DNA of 64,000 nucleotides, taken from NCBI GenBank assembly GCA_903839035.1, contig CAIMAQ010000040.1, positions 1 through 64,000 on the forward strand. The letters are read 5' to 3'. Within the stretch, counting starts at the first letter, position 1, and every line of letters starts with the position of its first letter. The position numbers were made by a program, and so were the translations under genes. This document shows, piece by piece, positions 41,725 to 51,572 of the stretch. The notes under the pieces are model-generated. The model saw only the letters and a program-made list of their open reading frames with translations, was not told where the DNA came from and did not search any database. This stretch comes from an uncultured Opitutia bacterium (GTDB taxonomy: Bacteria; Verrucomicrobiota; Verrucomicrobiia; Opitutales; Opitutaceae).

Positions 41725-42622
41725 TTATCGCGGCGGGAACGCGCTCAAATTCTCGACCCGCGCCCTCGAACTCGTGGTCACGACGGACGTCGGGCCGCGC
41801 GTCACCTCGCTCCGCTCCCTGGCGGGCAAGGCCGGCAACCTTTTCCTGGAAATGCCGGCCGATGAGCAGCGCTACCACGGGTTTTACCTGCGCGGCGGAC
41901 ACCGGCTCTGGCATTCCCCCGAGGACATCGTCCGCAGCTACCAGCCCGATGATGATCCGCTGGCCGTGAAGGATTTGCCCAAGGGCGTCGCGCTCACCGC
42001 ACCGACCGAGGCTAAAACCGGTCTGCAAAAGGGCATGAAGATCGAGTTGTTTGGCGAGCGCACAGTGAAGGTCACGCACACGCTGACCAATCGCGGGCTG
42101 TGGGCCGTGGAGTGCGCGCCGTGGGCACTGACGATGTTCCGTGCCGGCGGTTATGCCGTACTGCCGCTGGAGCCGAAAGGCGATCATGCGCGCGGGGACC
42201 TGCTGCCGACGTACGCCCTGGTGCCGTGGACATTCACCGATCTCTCGCTGCCCGTCTGGCAGCCGCGCAAGGATTTCATCGGCGTGGAAGTGGCCCGGGC
42301 GAAGCAGGCGCAGAAGCTCGGGATCACGAATTATCCCGGCTGGTCCGCCTACTGGCTCGAGGGCACGACCTTTGTGAAATATGCGCCGGTGATTCTCGGC
42401 GCGGCCTATCCGGATCTCGGCAGCTGCTTCGAGTTGTTCACCAATGGCGCGATGATCGAATTGGAAACCCTCGGGCCACTCACGCAGCTCGCCCCCGGCC
42501 GGACGGCGACGCACATTGAATACTGGGGCGTTTTTGACGGCCTGCGCCGGCCGGATACCGACGCGGCCTTTGCCAAGTCGCTGGCGCCGGCCGTGAAGGC
42601 CTGGCAAGCGAAGCTGAAGTGA
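41705..42622 (+). CDS. DUF4380-like aldose-epimerase-fold protein
   Basis: A 305-residue protein from ATG at 41705, overlapping der by 20 nt; an ATG at 41690 is also possible. The sequence is nearly all beta-strand with aromatic and His residues: NALKFSTRALELVVTTDVGPR, FYLRGGHRLWHSPED, TLTNRGLWAVECAPWALTM and LGSCFELFTNGAMIELETLG. This is the supersandwich arrangement of galactose-mutarotase-like proteins, and the N-terminal part resembles DUF4380. It probably binds a sugar; no catalytic role is assigned. It ends inside the fmt start codon (4-nt overlap). Confidence 0.7.
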   Translation: MKRSKTDYRGGNALKFSTRALELVVTTDVGPRVTSLRSLAGKAGNLFLEMPADEQRYHGFYLRGGHRLWHSPEDIVRSYQPDDDPLAVKDLPKGVALTAPTEAKTGLQKGMKIELFGERTVKVTHTLTNRGLWAVECAPWALTMFRAGGYAVLPLEPKGDHARGDLLPTYALVPWTFTDLSLPVWQPRKDFIGVEVARAKQAQKLGITNYPGWSAYWLEGTTFVKYAPVILGAAYPDLGSCFELFTNGAMIELETLGPLTQLAPGRTATHIEYWGVFDGLRRPDTDAAFAKSLAPAVKAWQAKLK

Positions 42623-43602
42623 CGCCGCTCAAACTTGTCTTTCTGGGTTCGGACGCCATCGCCTTGCCGCTCTTGGACTGGCTGGCAGGCGAGGGGAGTG
42701 ACCGCGCACAAGTCGTCGCCGTCTTCACGCAACCCGACCGCCCGGCCGGGCGCGGACAGGTGGTTTCGCCCAACGCGATCAAGACTTGGGCGCTGGCACG
42801 TGGCCTGCCCGTGCATCAACCAGAGTTGGTGGCGGATGAAGCCCGCACGCAACTTGCCGCTTATGGGGCGGATGTGTCACTGGTCATGGCCTATGGGCAT
42901 ATCCTGCGGGATGACTTCATCGGCACTCCGCGCCTGGGCACCCTGAACCTGCACACCTCGCAGTTGCCGAAGTATCGCGGGGCTTCGCCGATCCAGACCG
43001 CCATTGCCAGTGGCGAGCGCGAAACTGGCGTCACCCTGATGCGTATCGTCCGGGAACTTGACGCCGGACCCGTCGCCGAGGTCGAGCGAACCGCCATTGG
43101 GCCGTTGGACACGGCCCAGGAGATCGAAGCCAGGCTCGCCGCCGCCTGTGTGCGGCTGCTGGCCCGGACCTTGGCGCGGTTGCGCGATGGCAGTCTGGTG
43201 TTCACGCCGCAGGATGCCGCGGCCGCGACTTTTTGCCGCCGCCTTGAAAAGGTGGACGGAGCGGTCGACTTCACCCAACCCGCCGCCACGCTGGCCGCGC
43301 GGATCAACGGTCTCTTTCCCTGGCCCGCGTGTTCGGTCCCTCTGCATGGGCAGGAAATAAAACTCGGCCAAGCCGATGCGGTCCCGGGAACCGGCACTCC
43401 GGGGGTGGTCATGGGCGCCGCCGCTGAGGGTCTGTTGGTCGGGACGGGCAATGGGGTGCTCCGGTTGCACCGTCTGCAGCGTCCGGGCGGCAAACTTTTG
43501 TCCGCCGCTGATTTCCTGCGCGGCTTTCCCGTGCCGGCCGGTACGGTGATCGCTTCGCGTGCCATGCCTTCGCTGGTTTCGGTCACACCGTTCCGCCGCT
43601 AG
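42619..43602 (+). CDS. fmt: Methionyl-tRNA formyltransferase
   Basis: A 327-residue enzyme that formylates initiator Met-tRNA using 10-formyltetrahydrofolate. GTG start at 42619 (VTPLKLVFLGSDAIALPLL). The catalytic signature SLVMAYGHILRDDFIGTPRLG and LNLHTSQLPKYRGASPIQ (Asn, His), then ETGVTLMRIVRELDAGPVAE are intact. The C-terminal OB-fold tRNA-binding domain starts near 205 (CRRLEKVDGAVDF). The usual neighbour def (peptide deformylase) is not here; instead a sugar-binding-like gene precedes it with a 4-nt overlap. Confidence 0.96.
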   Translation: MTPLKLVFLGSDAIALPLLDWLAGEGSDRAQVVAVFTQPDRPAGRGQVVSPNAIKTWALARGLPVHQPELVADEARTQLAAYGADVSLVMAYGHILRDDFIGTPRLGTLNLHTSQLPKYRGASPIQTAIASGERETGVTLMRIVRELDAGPVAEVERTAIGPLDTAQEIEARLAAACVRLLARTLARLRDGSLVFTPQDAAAATFCRRLEKVDGAVDFTQPAATLAARINGLFPWPACSVPLHGQEIKLGQADAVPGTGTPGVVMGAAAEGLLVGTGNGVLRLHRLQRPGGKLLSAADFLRGFPVPAGTVIASRAMPSLVSVTPFRR

Positions 43603-43645
43603 GTCTTCCTTGTTTTTGCAGGTCATTTCCCCAAGCTCTGCCGCC

Positions 43646-44215
43646 ATGTCTCCCCGCATCATTTTCGCCTGCTGCCTGCTCCTGGGTGTCGCCGGGCCTG
43701 CCGTGGCGCAGTCCGCGCAGGTAGAGATGGCGAATCTCCGGGAGGACGTCCGCGGGCTGGTCCAGCGCGTTGGCGAACTTTCCCTCCGCATCGAGCAACT
43801 CGAGCGGCAAAACGGCGAATTGCGGGAAAAGTCGGCCGCGTCCGCCCAAGCCTATGCCACCCTCGAGCAGCTAAACTCCGCCATCGCCGAGCTCAACCAG
43901 ACCATCAAGGCCGGAGACGCTGCCACTGCCGAGCGCGCCGCCGCCCAGATCAAGCGACTCGGTGAAGCCACCAACGCCGCCCTGGATTCGCTCGCTAAAG
44001 GCATGACCACGCGCCCGGTTGTCCAGACCACCTTCAGCGACAATTACGCCAAGGAAGGCGTCAGCTACACCGTGCAGAAGGGCGACACCCTTGCCGTCAT
44101 CGCCAAGAAGAACGGCGCCCGGTCGCAGGACATCATCAACGCCAACAAAATCTCCGACCCCTCGCGGATCATGGTCGGCCAGACTCTTTTCATCCCAACC
44201 CCCGCCGGCAAATAA
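43646..44215 (+). CDS. Exported LysM-domain protein with coiled coil
   Basis: A 189-residue protein from ATG at 43646. Residues 1-22 are a signal peptide (RIIFACCLLLGVAGPAVAQS). Residues about 25-115 are a coiled coil rich in E, L, R and A (LVQRVGELSLRIEQLERQNG). The C-terminal 45 residues are a LysM module (YTVQKGDTLAVIAKKNG, IINANKISDPSRIMVGQTLF IP) that binds peptidoglycan. It is likely a periplasmic protein holding the cell wall. It is followed 4 nt later by parB and probably cotranscribed, although no functional link is evident. Confidence 0.9.
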   Translation: MSPRIIFACCLLLGVAGPAVAQSAQVEMANLREDVRGLVQRVGELSLRIEQLERQNGELREKSAASAQAYATLEQLNSAIAELNQTIKAGDAATAERAAAQIKRLGEATNAALDSLAKGMTTRPVVQTTFSDNYAKEGVSYTVQKGDTLAVIAKKNGARSQDIINANKISDPSRIMVGQTLFIPTPAGK

Positions 44216-44219
44216 CCCC

Positions 44220-45131
44220 ATGGCTGCAGCACCCAAATCACGTCTTGGCCGCGGACTCGGCGGCCTTATCGCCAGCGCCGTGGCTCACGCCCCCAAGAGC
44301 GAGGCCGCCATTCCCGCCGCGCCGGCCGCCGCCCCGGGCTACCTGGAGATCGCCGTCCATCTCGTCGAGCCGAGCCCCTACCAGGCGCGGCGCGAGATTA
44401 CAGCCGAGCAGCTCAGCGAGCTGGCGGACAGTATCCGCTCCGAAGGCCTGTTGCAGCCGATCGTGGTCCGCAAGACCGGGGATAAATTCCAGCTGATCGC
44501 CGGCGAACGCCGCTGGCGCGCGTTTCAGCAACTGAAGATCAAGTCCATCCCGGCGCGCATCGTTGACGCCAGCAACGCCTCTTCGGCCGCGCTTGGGCTG
44601 ATCGAGAACCTGCAGCGCGAGGGCCTCAACCCGATTGAGGAGGCCCATGGCTACGCGAGTCTCATCCGCGACTTTGACCTGACCCAGGAAACCGCCGCCG
44701 ACCGCGTCGGCAAGGCGCGCGCCACCGTGGCGAACACACTGCGGTTGCTCGCGCTCGACGCCGAGATTCAGGGCTTTCTCGCGAAGAACCTGCTCAGCGT
44801 GGGCCACGCCAAGGTGCTCCTCGGCGTCACCGACACCGCCCATCGGGCGTTGCTCGCCCGGCGCGTGATTGAGGAAGGCCTGAATGTGCGCCTCACCGAG
44901 AAGCTCGTACAGGAGCGCAAGGCCGCCGGCGGCACCACCCGCAAGGCCAAGCCCCGCGGTCTTTCCAGCAAAGATGCCGAGGCTGTGGCGGGGATTGAGA
45001 AGAAGCTGACCTCCCATCTCGGCGCCCGTGTGGCTGTGCTGCACACCGCTAAAAAAGGCCGCATTGTCATTGAATACCAAGGCAATGAGGATCTCCAGCG
45101 CCTGTTGGAAAAGCTCGGGGTCGAGACCTGA
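44220..45131 (+). CDS. parB: Chromosome partitioning protein ParB
   Basis: A 303-residue ParB/Spo0J protein, a CTP-dependent clamp that loads at parS sites near the origin. The N-terminus SRLGRGLGGLIA is the ParA-stimulating motif. The CTP-binding region has PSPYQARREI, GLLQPIVVRKTG and LIAGERRWRAFQ; LIENLQREGLNPIEEAHGY is the arginine/ENL motif; the helix-turn-helix (TQETAADRVGKARATVANTLRLL) follows near 155. The C-terminal dimer domain ends KGRIVIEYQGNEDLQRLLEKL. ParA is not adjacent, unlike the usual parAB pair. No perfect parS palindrome was noticed in the window. Confidence 0.96.
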   Translation: MAAAPKSRLGRGLGGLIASAVAHAPKSEAAIPAAPAAAPGYLEIAVHLVEPSPYQARREITAEQLSELADSIRSEGLLQPIVVRKTGDKFQLIAGERRWRAFQQLKIKSIPARIVDASNASSAALGLIENLQREGLNPIEEAHGYASLIRDFDLTQETAADRVGKARATVANTLRLLALDAEIQGFLAKNLLSVGHAKVLLGVTDTAHRALLARRVIEEGLNVRLTEKLVQERKAAGGTTRKAKPRGLSSKDAEAVAGIEKKLTSHLGARVAVLHTAKKGRIVIEYQGNEDLQRLLEKLGVET

Positions 45132-45182
45132 ACGAGTGGGTTAGGGCGGGTTTCCCTTCTGCCCCGCCGTTTAACCCCACGG

Positions 45183-45212
45183 TTGACAAAACCCGCGCCC
45201 GCCTGATTTTCT
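45183..45212 (+). promoter_or_regulatory. Candidate secG promoter
   Basis: A perfect TTGACA lies at 45183-45188, followed after 18 bp by TTTTCT (45207-45212), a poor -10 box. It sits 36 bp before the secG ATG, in the gap after parB. Confidence 0.35.
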
Positions 45213-45223
45213 GACCCTTTCAC

Positions 45224-45565
45224 ATGAGCATTCTCATCAACATTCTGACGGTGGTCCTCATCGCCATTTCGCTATTCCTCATCCTCGTCGTGCTGGCCCA
45301 GAAGGCCAAAACTGACGGTGGCGTGGGTGGAGCGCTCGGCGGCGGCATGACCGAGGCGACGTTCGGCGCCGATACCGGCAACGTTCTCAGCAAGGCCACC
45401 ATCAACGCGGCCATCGCCTTTTTCGTCCTCAGCTTCGTCCTTTATCTCGGCCACATTTACGTGCGCAAGCATGCCGTGGCCTCCGGCGACGCGCTCCCGA
45501 CCATCGCGGCCCCGGCCGCGAAGACGGTGACGACGCCCGCCCCGGTCGCGCCAAAGAAGCCCTGA
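45224..45565 (+). CDS. secG: Protein-export membrane protein SecG
   Basis: A 113-residue protein with two transmembrane helices: residues 3-23 (ILINILTVVLIAISLFLILV) and 65-85 (INAAIAFFVLSFVLYLGHIY), joined by the conserved loop VVLAQKAKTDGGVGGALGGG and the TFGADTGNVLSKAT segment. SecG binds SecYE and assists preprotein translocation. The C-terminal 25 residues are a low-complexity Ala/Pro/Thr tail. A hairpin with a T tract follows 31 nt after the stop. Confidence 0.95.
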   Translation: MSILINILTVVLIAISLFLILVVLAQKAKTDGGVGGALGGGMTEATFGADTGNVLSKATINAAIAFFVLSFVLYLGHIYVRKHAVASGDALPTIAAPAAKTVTTPAPVAPKKP

Positions 45566-45576
45566 TTCTCCGCGTC

Positions 45577-46461
45577 ATGCCGGAGTCGTCGCCAGCGCCC
45601 GCCGTTACCTGGCGGGCGTTTTTCATTTCTGCCGTCCTGCTCGGCATTCCCGTGATCATGCCGGCGGCGCCGGGCACGATTCAGCCGCCGACCTCCTATC
45701 TTCAGTTCGGTCAGCCTGATCAGGAGGAAGGCCGCCGCGTGCTCGCACACTTTCGCCGGGCGGGGATCGCCGGCGAGTATTACCTTGAGTTTGACCTGCG
45801 CGTGATGCCACGGCGCGGCGACGAACAGGTGTTTCACGGCCGGCTCTGGGGCAGCCGCAACGGACAGGGCGCCGTGTCGCGGGTCGCGGTCGCGGATGCG
45901 ACCGGCCATGAGCGCCGCCTGCTGATCCAGAATGGGGAGCAATCCGCGGTCTGGCGCAGTGATTCCGCCGGCGCCACGCCACGCAACGTGGACTCGTTCG
46001 AGCCGCTCGTGCCCGGGGTGGAACTGACCGCCTTCGAACTGCAAATGCCGTTCATCTACTGGCCTGATGCCACGCTTGAGAGCGTCAGCCGCATCCGCAG
46101 CCGGCCGGCGCATGTCTTTCTGTTTCGTCCTCCGGCCGCCTGGGCGGAGCAGCATCCCGAGATTTCAGGCGTGCGGGCGTATCTTGACACGCAGTTCAAC
46201 GCCCCGGTGCAGACCGAGCTGCTGGACCGGAAGGGCCGCGTGCTGCGCACGCTCTCGCTGGTGGACCTCAAGAAGATCGGCGACCAGTACATCGTCAAAA
46301 GCATCGACTTGCGCAACGACGCGACCCGCGACAAGACCCGCTTTCAAGTGACCGCCGCCGCGCTGGGCCTCGAATTTTCCCGCGTCGTGTTTGAGCCCGC
46401 CCGCCTGAGTGAGGCCCTGCAGCCGCCGGAAACCGGGAAGCTGACGCGGATTGCCCCATGA
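45577..46461 (+). CDS. Outer-membrane lipoprotein-sorting-like exported protein
   Basis: A 294-residue protein with an N-terminal signal segment (FFISAVLLGIPVIMPAAPG, residues 15-33). The mature part, with GEYYLEFDLRVMPRRGDEQVFHGRL, LIQNGEQSAVWRSD, FIYWPDATLESVSRIRSRPAHV, GVRAYLDTQFNAPVQTELLD and LRTLSLVDLKKIGDQYIVKSI, follows the half-barrel pattern of LolA/LolB-like periplasmic proteins, notably the outer-membrane lipoprotein-sorting group. It might carry lipoproteins or lipids; unproven. Its first codons contain the hairpin at 45596-45623. The HAD gene overlaps its stop by 4 nt. Confidence 0.75.
   Translation: MPESSPAPAVTWRAFFISAVLLGIPVIMPAAPGTIQPPTSYLQFGQPDQEEGRRVLAHFRRAGIAGEYYLEFDLRVMPRRGDEQVFHGRLWGSRNGQGAVSRVAVADATGHERRLLIQNGEQSAVWRSDSAGATPRNVDSFEPLVPGVELTAFELQMPFIYWPDATLESVSRIRSRPAHVFLFRPPAAWAEQHPEISGVRAYLDTQFNAPVQTELLDRKGRVLRTLSLVDLKKIGDQYIVKSIDLRNDATRDKTRFQVTAAALGLEFSRVVFEPARLSEALQPPETGKLTRIAP
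45596..45623 (+). terminator. secG terminator located inside the next reading frame
   Basis: CGCCCGCC (45596-45603), 7-nt loop, GGCGGGCG (45611-45618), then TTTTT. It has the shape of an intrinsic terminator for secG but lies about 20 nt inside the following gene, where it could attenuate expression. Confidence 0.6.
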
Positions 46462-47120
46462 GCCGCCCGACGCCGACCCGCGCCGTAATCTTCGACCTCG
46501 ACGGCACCCTGGTGGACAGCATGCCGCTGGTATTGCGGGCCTTTGCGCATGCCCTTTTGCCGCACTGCGGGGAGATGACCCCGGAGGAAATCACCGCCGA
46601 ACTCGGTGGCCCGCCTGACCGCCTGCTGCGAAAACTAATCGCCGACGAGAGCAAGGTGCCCGAGGCGATGCAGCGTCTGATGGATTACGATCTGGCCAAC
46701 TGGCGGCTAATCCAACCCTTCGCCGGTATGCACGGGCTGCTGGACCATCTGCGCGATGCGCGGCTCCTGCTCGGACTCTGGACCGGACGGGAACGCGAAT
46801 CGACCGGCTTGATCCTGCAGGAGCACGGCATCGCGCCGAAGCTCGATGCTTGGGTGTGCGGTGATGATTTGCCGACGCACAAGCCGCATCCCGGCGGATT
46901 GGAGGAGGCGCTGCGGCAACTGGCGGTGACGCGCGAGCAGGCGCTGTTCGTCGGCGATGCTGACGTGGACGTCCTGGCCGGTGCGGCCTGTGGCGTGCGC
47001 ACCCTGCTCATTTGCCATGATCGGGTGATCGATCCGGCGGTGCAGGCGAAGGCCTGGCGGACGGTGAACACGCCAGCGGAAGCTTACGTACTCGTGCAGG
47101 CCGAGTTGACCGCGCTTTGA
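46458..47120 (+). CDS. HAD-superfamily phosphatase (phosphoglycolate phosphatase-like)
   Basis: A 220-residue haloacid dehalogenase-type hydrolase. Motif I is VIFDLDGTLVDSMPL (nucleophile Asp near residue 14), an alpha-helical cap follows, motif II is LLGLWTGRERES, motif III is the lysine in LPTHKPHPGGLEEAL, and motif IV is FVGDADVDVLAGAACGVRT. The layout is that of Gph/PpaX phosphatases, which remove phosphoglycolate or pyrophosphate; the substrate cannot be fixed. It overlaps the upstream gene by 4 nt (ATGA). Confidence 0.9.
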   Translation: MSRPTPTRAVIFDLDGTLVDSMPLVLRAFAHALLPHCGEMTPEEITAELGGPPDRLLRKLIADESKVPEAMQRLMDYDLANWRLIQPFAGMHGLLDHLRDARLLLGLWTGRERESTGLILQEHGIAPKLDAWVCGDDLPTHKPHPGGLEEALRQLAVTREQALFVGDADVDVLAGAACGVRTLLICHDRVIDPAVQAKAWRTVNTPAEAYVLVQAELTAL

Positions 47121-47197
47121 CGCGGTTGATTCGGACCACCGGGCTTGCGTCTCAGGCCCGACCGCCCTTGCTCGGTGGTGTGGCCCTTGATCTCAAC

Positions 47198-48325
47198 ATG
47201 AACCGAGCGCAGCGGCGCCCGGAGGTGGCTGCCATCTATTGTCCGCTCTGGCATAATTATGACCACGCGACGGCGTGGAAGGGTGAAGGTTGGAGCGAAT
47301 GGGAACTGGTGAAAAATGCGATAGCGCGTTTCAAGGGGCATCGGTTGCCGCTGAAACCGAGTTGGGGATTCTTTGACGAGAGCGATCCGCGGTGGGCGGC
47401 GCGCGAGATCGGGCTCGCGGCCGACCACGGCATTGATGTTTTTATCTTCGACTGGTATTGGTACAGTGGCGTGAAGCTGATGGAGGAGGCGCTGGAACGC
47501 GGCTTCCTTCAGGCGCCCAATCGCCGCCGGATGAAATTCGCGCTGATGTGGGCCAACCACACCTGGTCCGATTATTTTCCCGCGCCATTTGATCAACCGT
47601 GGAACTCGTGGCTGCCTATGCGCCACTCGCCCCGGGACCTATCGCGGGTGATAGACTACGCCAGCGCGCACTATTTCCGTCAGCCAAATTACTGGTGTGT
47701 TGAAGGGCGGCTGTTCTTCAGCCTGTTCCAGGCCGAGGAACTCATGCAGCAACTCGGCGGACCGGCGGCGACGCGGCGGAAATTTGCGCAAATCGACCGC
47801 CGCTTGCGCGCGGCCGGCCTGCCGCCGATGCACTGGAACGCCATGGTCTGGGACGCCAAGCCGGTCGCCGCGCTGAAGGAGGCCGGCTTCCACAGCACGA
47901 CCACCTACAACATCACCTCAAGCGGGAAACCAAATGCCGGACTCGTCCAACCGTACGCTGACCTGGTGGAGGCGCATCCCCGCAAGTGGAAGGAACTGGC
48001 GGCCGCTGCGCTGCCGCATTGCCCCGTCGTAACCATGGGCTGGGACGTCACCATGCGCTGCGACCGGAAGCTCCCCTGGCCCTTCCCGCGCGCGAAACGC
48101 ACCGGCCGGCATGACTATCCCTACTGTCACCTCGTGGTGGGCAACACCCCGCGGCGCTTCGGCGAACTCTGCCGTCGGGCCGCCGCGCACGTGCAGCAGG
48201 ATCCGCAGCATCCCTTCGCGGTGTTTGTCAATGCGTGGAACGAGTGGACCGAGTACAGTTTCCTGCTTCCGGAAAAGCGCTACGGACTCGGTTACCTGCG
48301 GGAACTGAAAAAAGCGCTGGGTTGA
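47198..48325 (+). CDS. WbsX-like (GH99-like) protein
   Basis: A 375-residue protein resembling the WbsX family often found in polysaccharide clusters. Typical parts are VAAIYCPLWHNYDHATAWKG, the GIDVFIFDWYWYSGVKL strand, KFALMWANHTWSDYF, VVTMGWDVTMRCDRK and the end AVFVNAWNEWTEYSFLLP with conserved acid and tryptophan residues. These proteins are TIM-barrel, related to GH99 endo-mannosidases; a role in cell-surface glycan processing is inferred. ATG at 47198 is preferred; a TTG at 47117 overlapping the HAD stop would add 27 weakly conserved residues. Confidence 0.85.
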   Translation: MNRAQRRPEVAAIYCPLWHNYDHATAWKGEGWSEWELVKNAIARFKGHRLPLKPSWGFFDESDPRWAAREIGLAADHGIDVFIFDWYWYSGVKLMEEALERGFLQAPNRRRMKFALMWANHTWSDYFPAPFDQPWNSWLPMRHSPRDLSRVIDYASAHYFRQPNYWCVEGRLFFSLFQAEELMQQLGGPAATRRKFAQIDRRLRAAGLPPMHWNAMVWDAKPVAALKEAGFHSTTTYNITSSGKPNAGLVQPYADLVEAHPRKWKELAAAALPHCPVVTMGWDVTMRCDRKLPWPFPRAKRTGRHDYPYCHLVVGNTPRRFGELCRRAAAHVQQDPQHPFAVFVNAWNEWTEYSFLLPEKRYGLGYLRELKKALG

Positions 48326-48359
48326 GGTTTACGCCCTCACCCCGCAAAGCCGGACCAGC

Positions 48360-49490
<1,131 letters not shown>

Positions 49491-49629
49491 GGGGTAGGGA
49501 AGAAACTGATCGTGAAACTCTGGTAATCCCGCGCTGAGTCAATTTTTTATGCAGGCAAAATTTCGTTGCCCCACCTCTGACTCCCCGGCCAGATAGCGGC
49601 CGTTTTTGCGCGACTCGCGCCCTTCCGCC

Positions 49630-49953
49630 ATGGCTTCCCGTACCAAGACTATTACCGCGCCGCTGACCTTCGACCTGCCTCTTGGGCTGATCGCAAAAAT
49701 CAAGGCCGCGCGCAAAAGCCAAGGTCTGAAGACCGCCAGCGAGGTGGTCCGTCTGGCTATCGGGCAGTTCGATTTCGAGGCGTGCACGCCGAGCCGCGAG
49801 CCGCACCGCCAGATCTCGGTGCGCGTCGCCGCCGCGCAACGCGCCATGCTGAAGCGCTACGCGCGCAGCAAGGACACGAGCGTCGGCGATCTGCTGCGGC
49901 TCGCCCTTGAGGGCCTCGCCGTCAAGCCGGCCCGTGGCACAAGGCGCAGCTGA
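49630..49953 (+). CDS. Tandem ribbon-helix-helix DNA-binding protein, 107 aa
   Basis: ATG at 49630 gives a 107-residue protein with two similar halves. Each half is a short strand then two helices: [20 protein letters not shown] with [15 protein letters not shown], and [20 protein letters not shown] with [15 protein letters not shown]. This matches the MetJ/Arc ribbon-helix-helix fold, normally a homodimer; here one chain carries both halves. It is probably a transcription regulator. The basic tail (KPARGTRRS) may contact DNA. No partner toxin gene is nearby. The call rests on pattern reading, not on a family match. Confidence 0.6.
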   Translation: MASRTKTITAPLTFDLPLGLIAKIKAARKSQGLKTASEVVRLAIGQFDFEACTPSREPHRQISVRVAAAQRAMLKRYARSKDTSVGDLLRLALEGLAVKPARGTRRS

Positions 49954-50033
49954 CCCGCCGTCCGCCCCCGTGCAAATTCGAGCGCGGGGCTTGCCATCTC
50001 CCGCCGCGCCACTTTTTAGTGGCGGTCGCATCC

Positions 50034-51227
50034 ATGACCACTGCACCGCGTCTGCTCTCCGCCTGGGCCCGTAACATCTCGCCTTCACCGACCCTCGCGG
50101 TGGACGCGAAAGCCAAGGCGATGCTGGCCGCCGGCGAGGACGTCTGCAGCTTTGCGGCTGGCGAGCCGGATTTCGACACGCCGGAACACATCAAGGAGGC
50201 CTGCATCGCCGCGCTCCGCGGCGGCAAGACCAAGTACGGCCCGACGGCGGGCATGGAGTCGCTCCGCGCGGCCATCGCCGAAAGCTACGCCACGAACTAT
50301 GGGCTCAAGGTCACGCCGGCCCAGGTGATCGTGAGCCCCGGTGGCAAGTATTCCTGCTACCTCGCCATCCTGGCCACGTGCTCGCCCGGGGACGAGGTCA
50401 TCATCTCCGCGCCTTACTGGGTCAGCTATCCCGAGATGGTTAAGCTCGCCGGCGCGACGCCGAAATTTGTGCTCACTTCCGACACCACCGGCTTCAAGCT
50501 CAGCCCGGCGCAGCTGGAGCAGGCCATCACGCCCCGGACGCGGATGGTCATCCTGAATTCCCCGTCCAATCCCACCGGCGCGGTGTACACGCGGGCTGAG
50601 CTGGCGGCGATTGTCGCCGTCGCGGTGAAGCACAACCTCTACATCCTCTCCGACGAGATGTACGAACACCTGGTCTATGACGGCGCCCAGCCGGTGTGTG
50701 TGGCGACGCTCAGCCCCGAGGCGGAGGCCCGCACCCTAATCGTGGCCGGTTTCTCCAAGACCTATTCGATGACGGGCTGGCGCCTAGGTATGCTCGTCGC
50801 ACCGGCGCCCATCACCAAGGCCTGCGTGGAACTGCAGAGCCAGATGTCCTCCAACCCGACGTCGTTTGCCCAGTTCGGCGCCCTAGCCGCGCTCACCGAG
50901 AAGGAGAAGACCGCGGCCGCGCTGAAGGTCATGCTCACTGCCTTCGACCGGCGCCGCAAATTCCTGCACGCCGAGCTCAACAAGATTCCCGGGGTCACGT
51001 GCGTGCTGGCCGAGGGGGCGTTTTATCTCTTCCCGAACATCTCGAGCTTCGGGCTGACCAGTGTCGATTTCTGTGCGAAACTGCTCGAACAGGAAAAGGT
51101 GGCCGCGGTTCCCGGATCGGCGTTCGGCGCCGAGGGGTATCTCCGCCTCAGTTACGCCACGTCCGACGAGATCATCCGGAAGGGCGTGGAACGACTCGCG
51201 CGTTTCTGCGCGAGCCTGAAGCGATAA
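50034..51227 (+). CDS. Aspartate aminotransferase-type class I aminotransferase
   Basis: A 397-residue PLP enzyme from ATG at 50034 ([19 protein letters not shown]). It reads as the Thermus/Rhizobium-type aspartate aminotransferase (AspC, subgroup I-gamma): [89 protein letters not shown] with the Schiff-base Lys, and [13 protein letters not shown] with the substrate Arg. It converts aspartate and 2-oxoglutarate to oxaloacetate and glutamate; prephenate use is also known in this subgroup. It follows the tandem RHH gene, possibly under its control. Confidence 0.93.
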   Translation: MTTAPRLLSAWARNISPSPTLAVDAKAKAMLAAGEDVCSFAAGEPDFDTPEHIKEACIAALRGGKTKYGPTAGMESLRAAIAESYATNYGLKVTPAQVIVSPGGKYSCYLAILATCSPGDEVIISAPYWVSYPEMVKLAGATPKFVLTSDTTGFKLSPAQLEQAITPRTRMVILNSPSNPTGAVYTRAELAAIVAVAVKHNLYILSDEMYEHLVYDGAQPVCVATLSPEAEARTLIVAGFSKTYSMTGWRLGMLVAPAPITKACVELQSQMSSNPTSFAQFGALAALTEKEKTAAALKVMLTAFDRRRKFLHAELNKIPGVTCVLAEGAFYLFPNISSFGLTSVDFCAKLLEQEKVAAVPGSAFGAEGYLRLSYATSDEIIRKGVERLARFCASLKR

Positions 51228-51260
51228 TCCGGGCGCTTCCGGCCGGATTTCCGGCCGGAA

Positions 51261-51572
51261 TCAGCCCGCCAAGGTTGGGTCCGGCGTCGTCACGGTGAGG
51301 GGCCGGCCCAGGATGCGCCGGCAGATCGTCTCCCCGCGGGTAAAATCGCGGCAGGTTTGCGGCCGTTCGGCGTAAATCGTGCAGAGCTGGGTCACCGGAT
51401 CGAGGGCCACGCAGGCACCATCGCCCCGTTGGTCCATGCAGCGCGCCCCTTCGCGCTCAACGACAAATTCCTCCGGCACCACGTCGCCCGCGCGCAACTC
51501 GACCACCAAGTGACAGCAGCGGCCGCAGCCGGCGCAGGGTGGAAGATCAGGGTGCGAAGTGATGGCTGCCAC
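51261..51572 (-). CDS. YkgJ-type cysteine-cluster (zinc/iron-chelating) protein
   Basis: A 103-residue protein. The likely start is GTG at 51572 (VAAITSHPDLPPCAGC); in-frame codons further upstream give unconvincing sequence. Cysteines are clustered: CAGCGRCC near residue 14, GARCMDQRGDGAC, CTIYAERPQTCRDF and ICRRILG. The CxxCGxCC then C...RP..CR.F pattern matches the YkgJ/UPF0153 family, thought to bind iron-sulfur or zinc. Function unknown. The region 51573-51875 to its right contains no other supported gene. Confidence 0.78.
   Translation of the reverse strand: MAAITSHPDLPPCAGCGRCCHLVVELRAGDVVPEEFVVEREGARCMDQRGDGACVALDPVTQLCTIYAERPQTCRDFTRGETICRRILGRPLTVTTPDPTLAG

Noticed and set aside
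44220-45131. parS sites near parB
   Set aside because: I looked for the TGTTTCACGTGAAACA consensus and close variants and found none.
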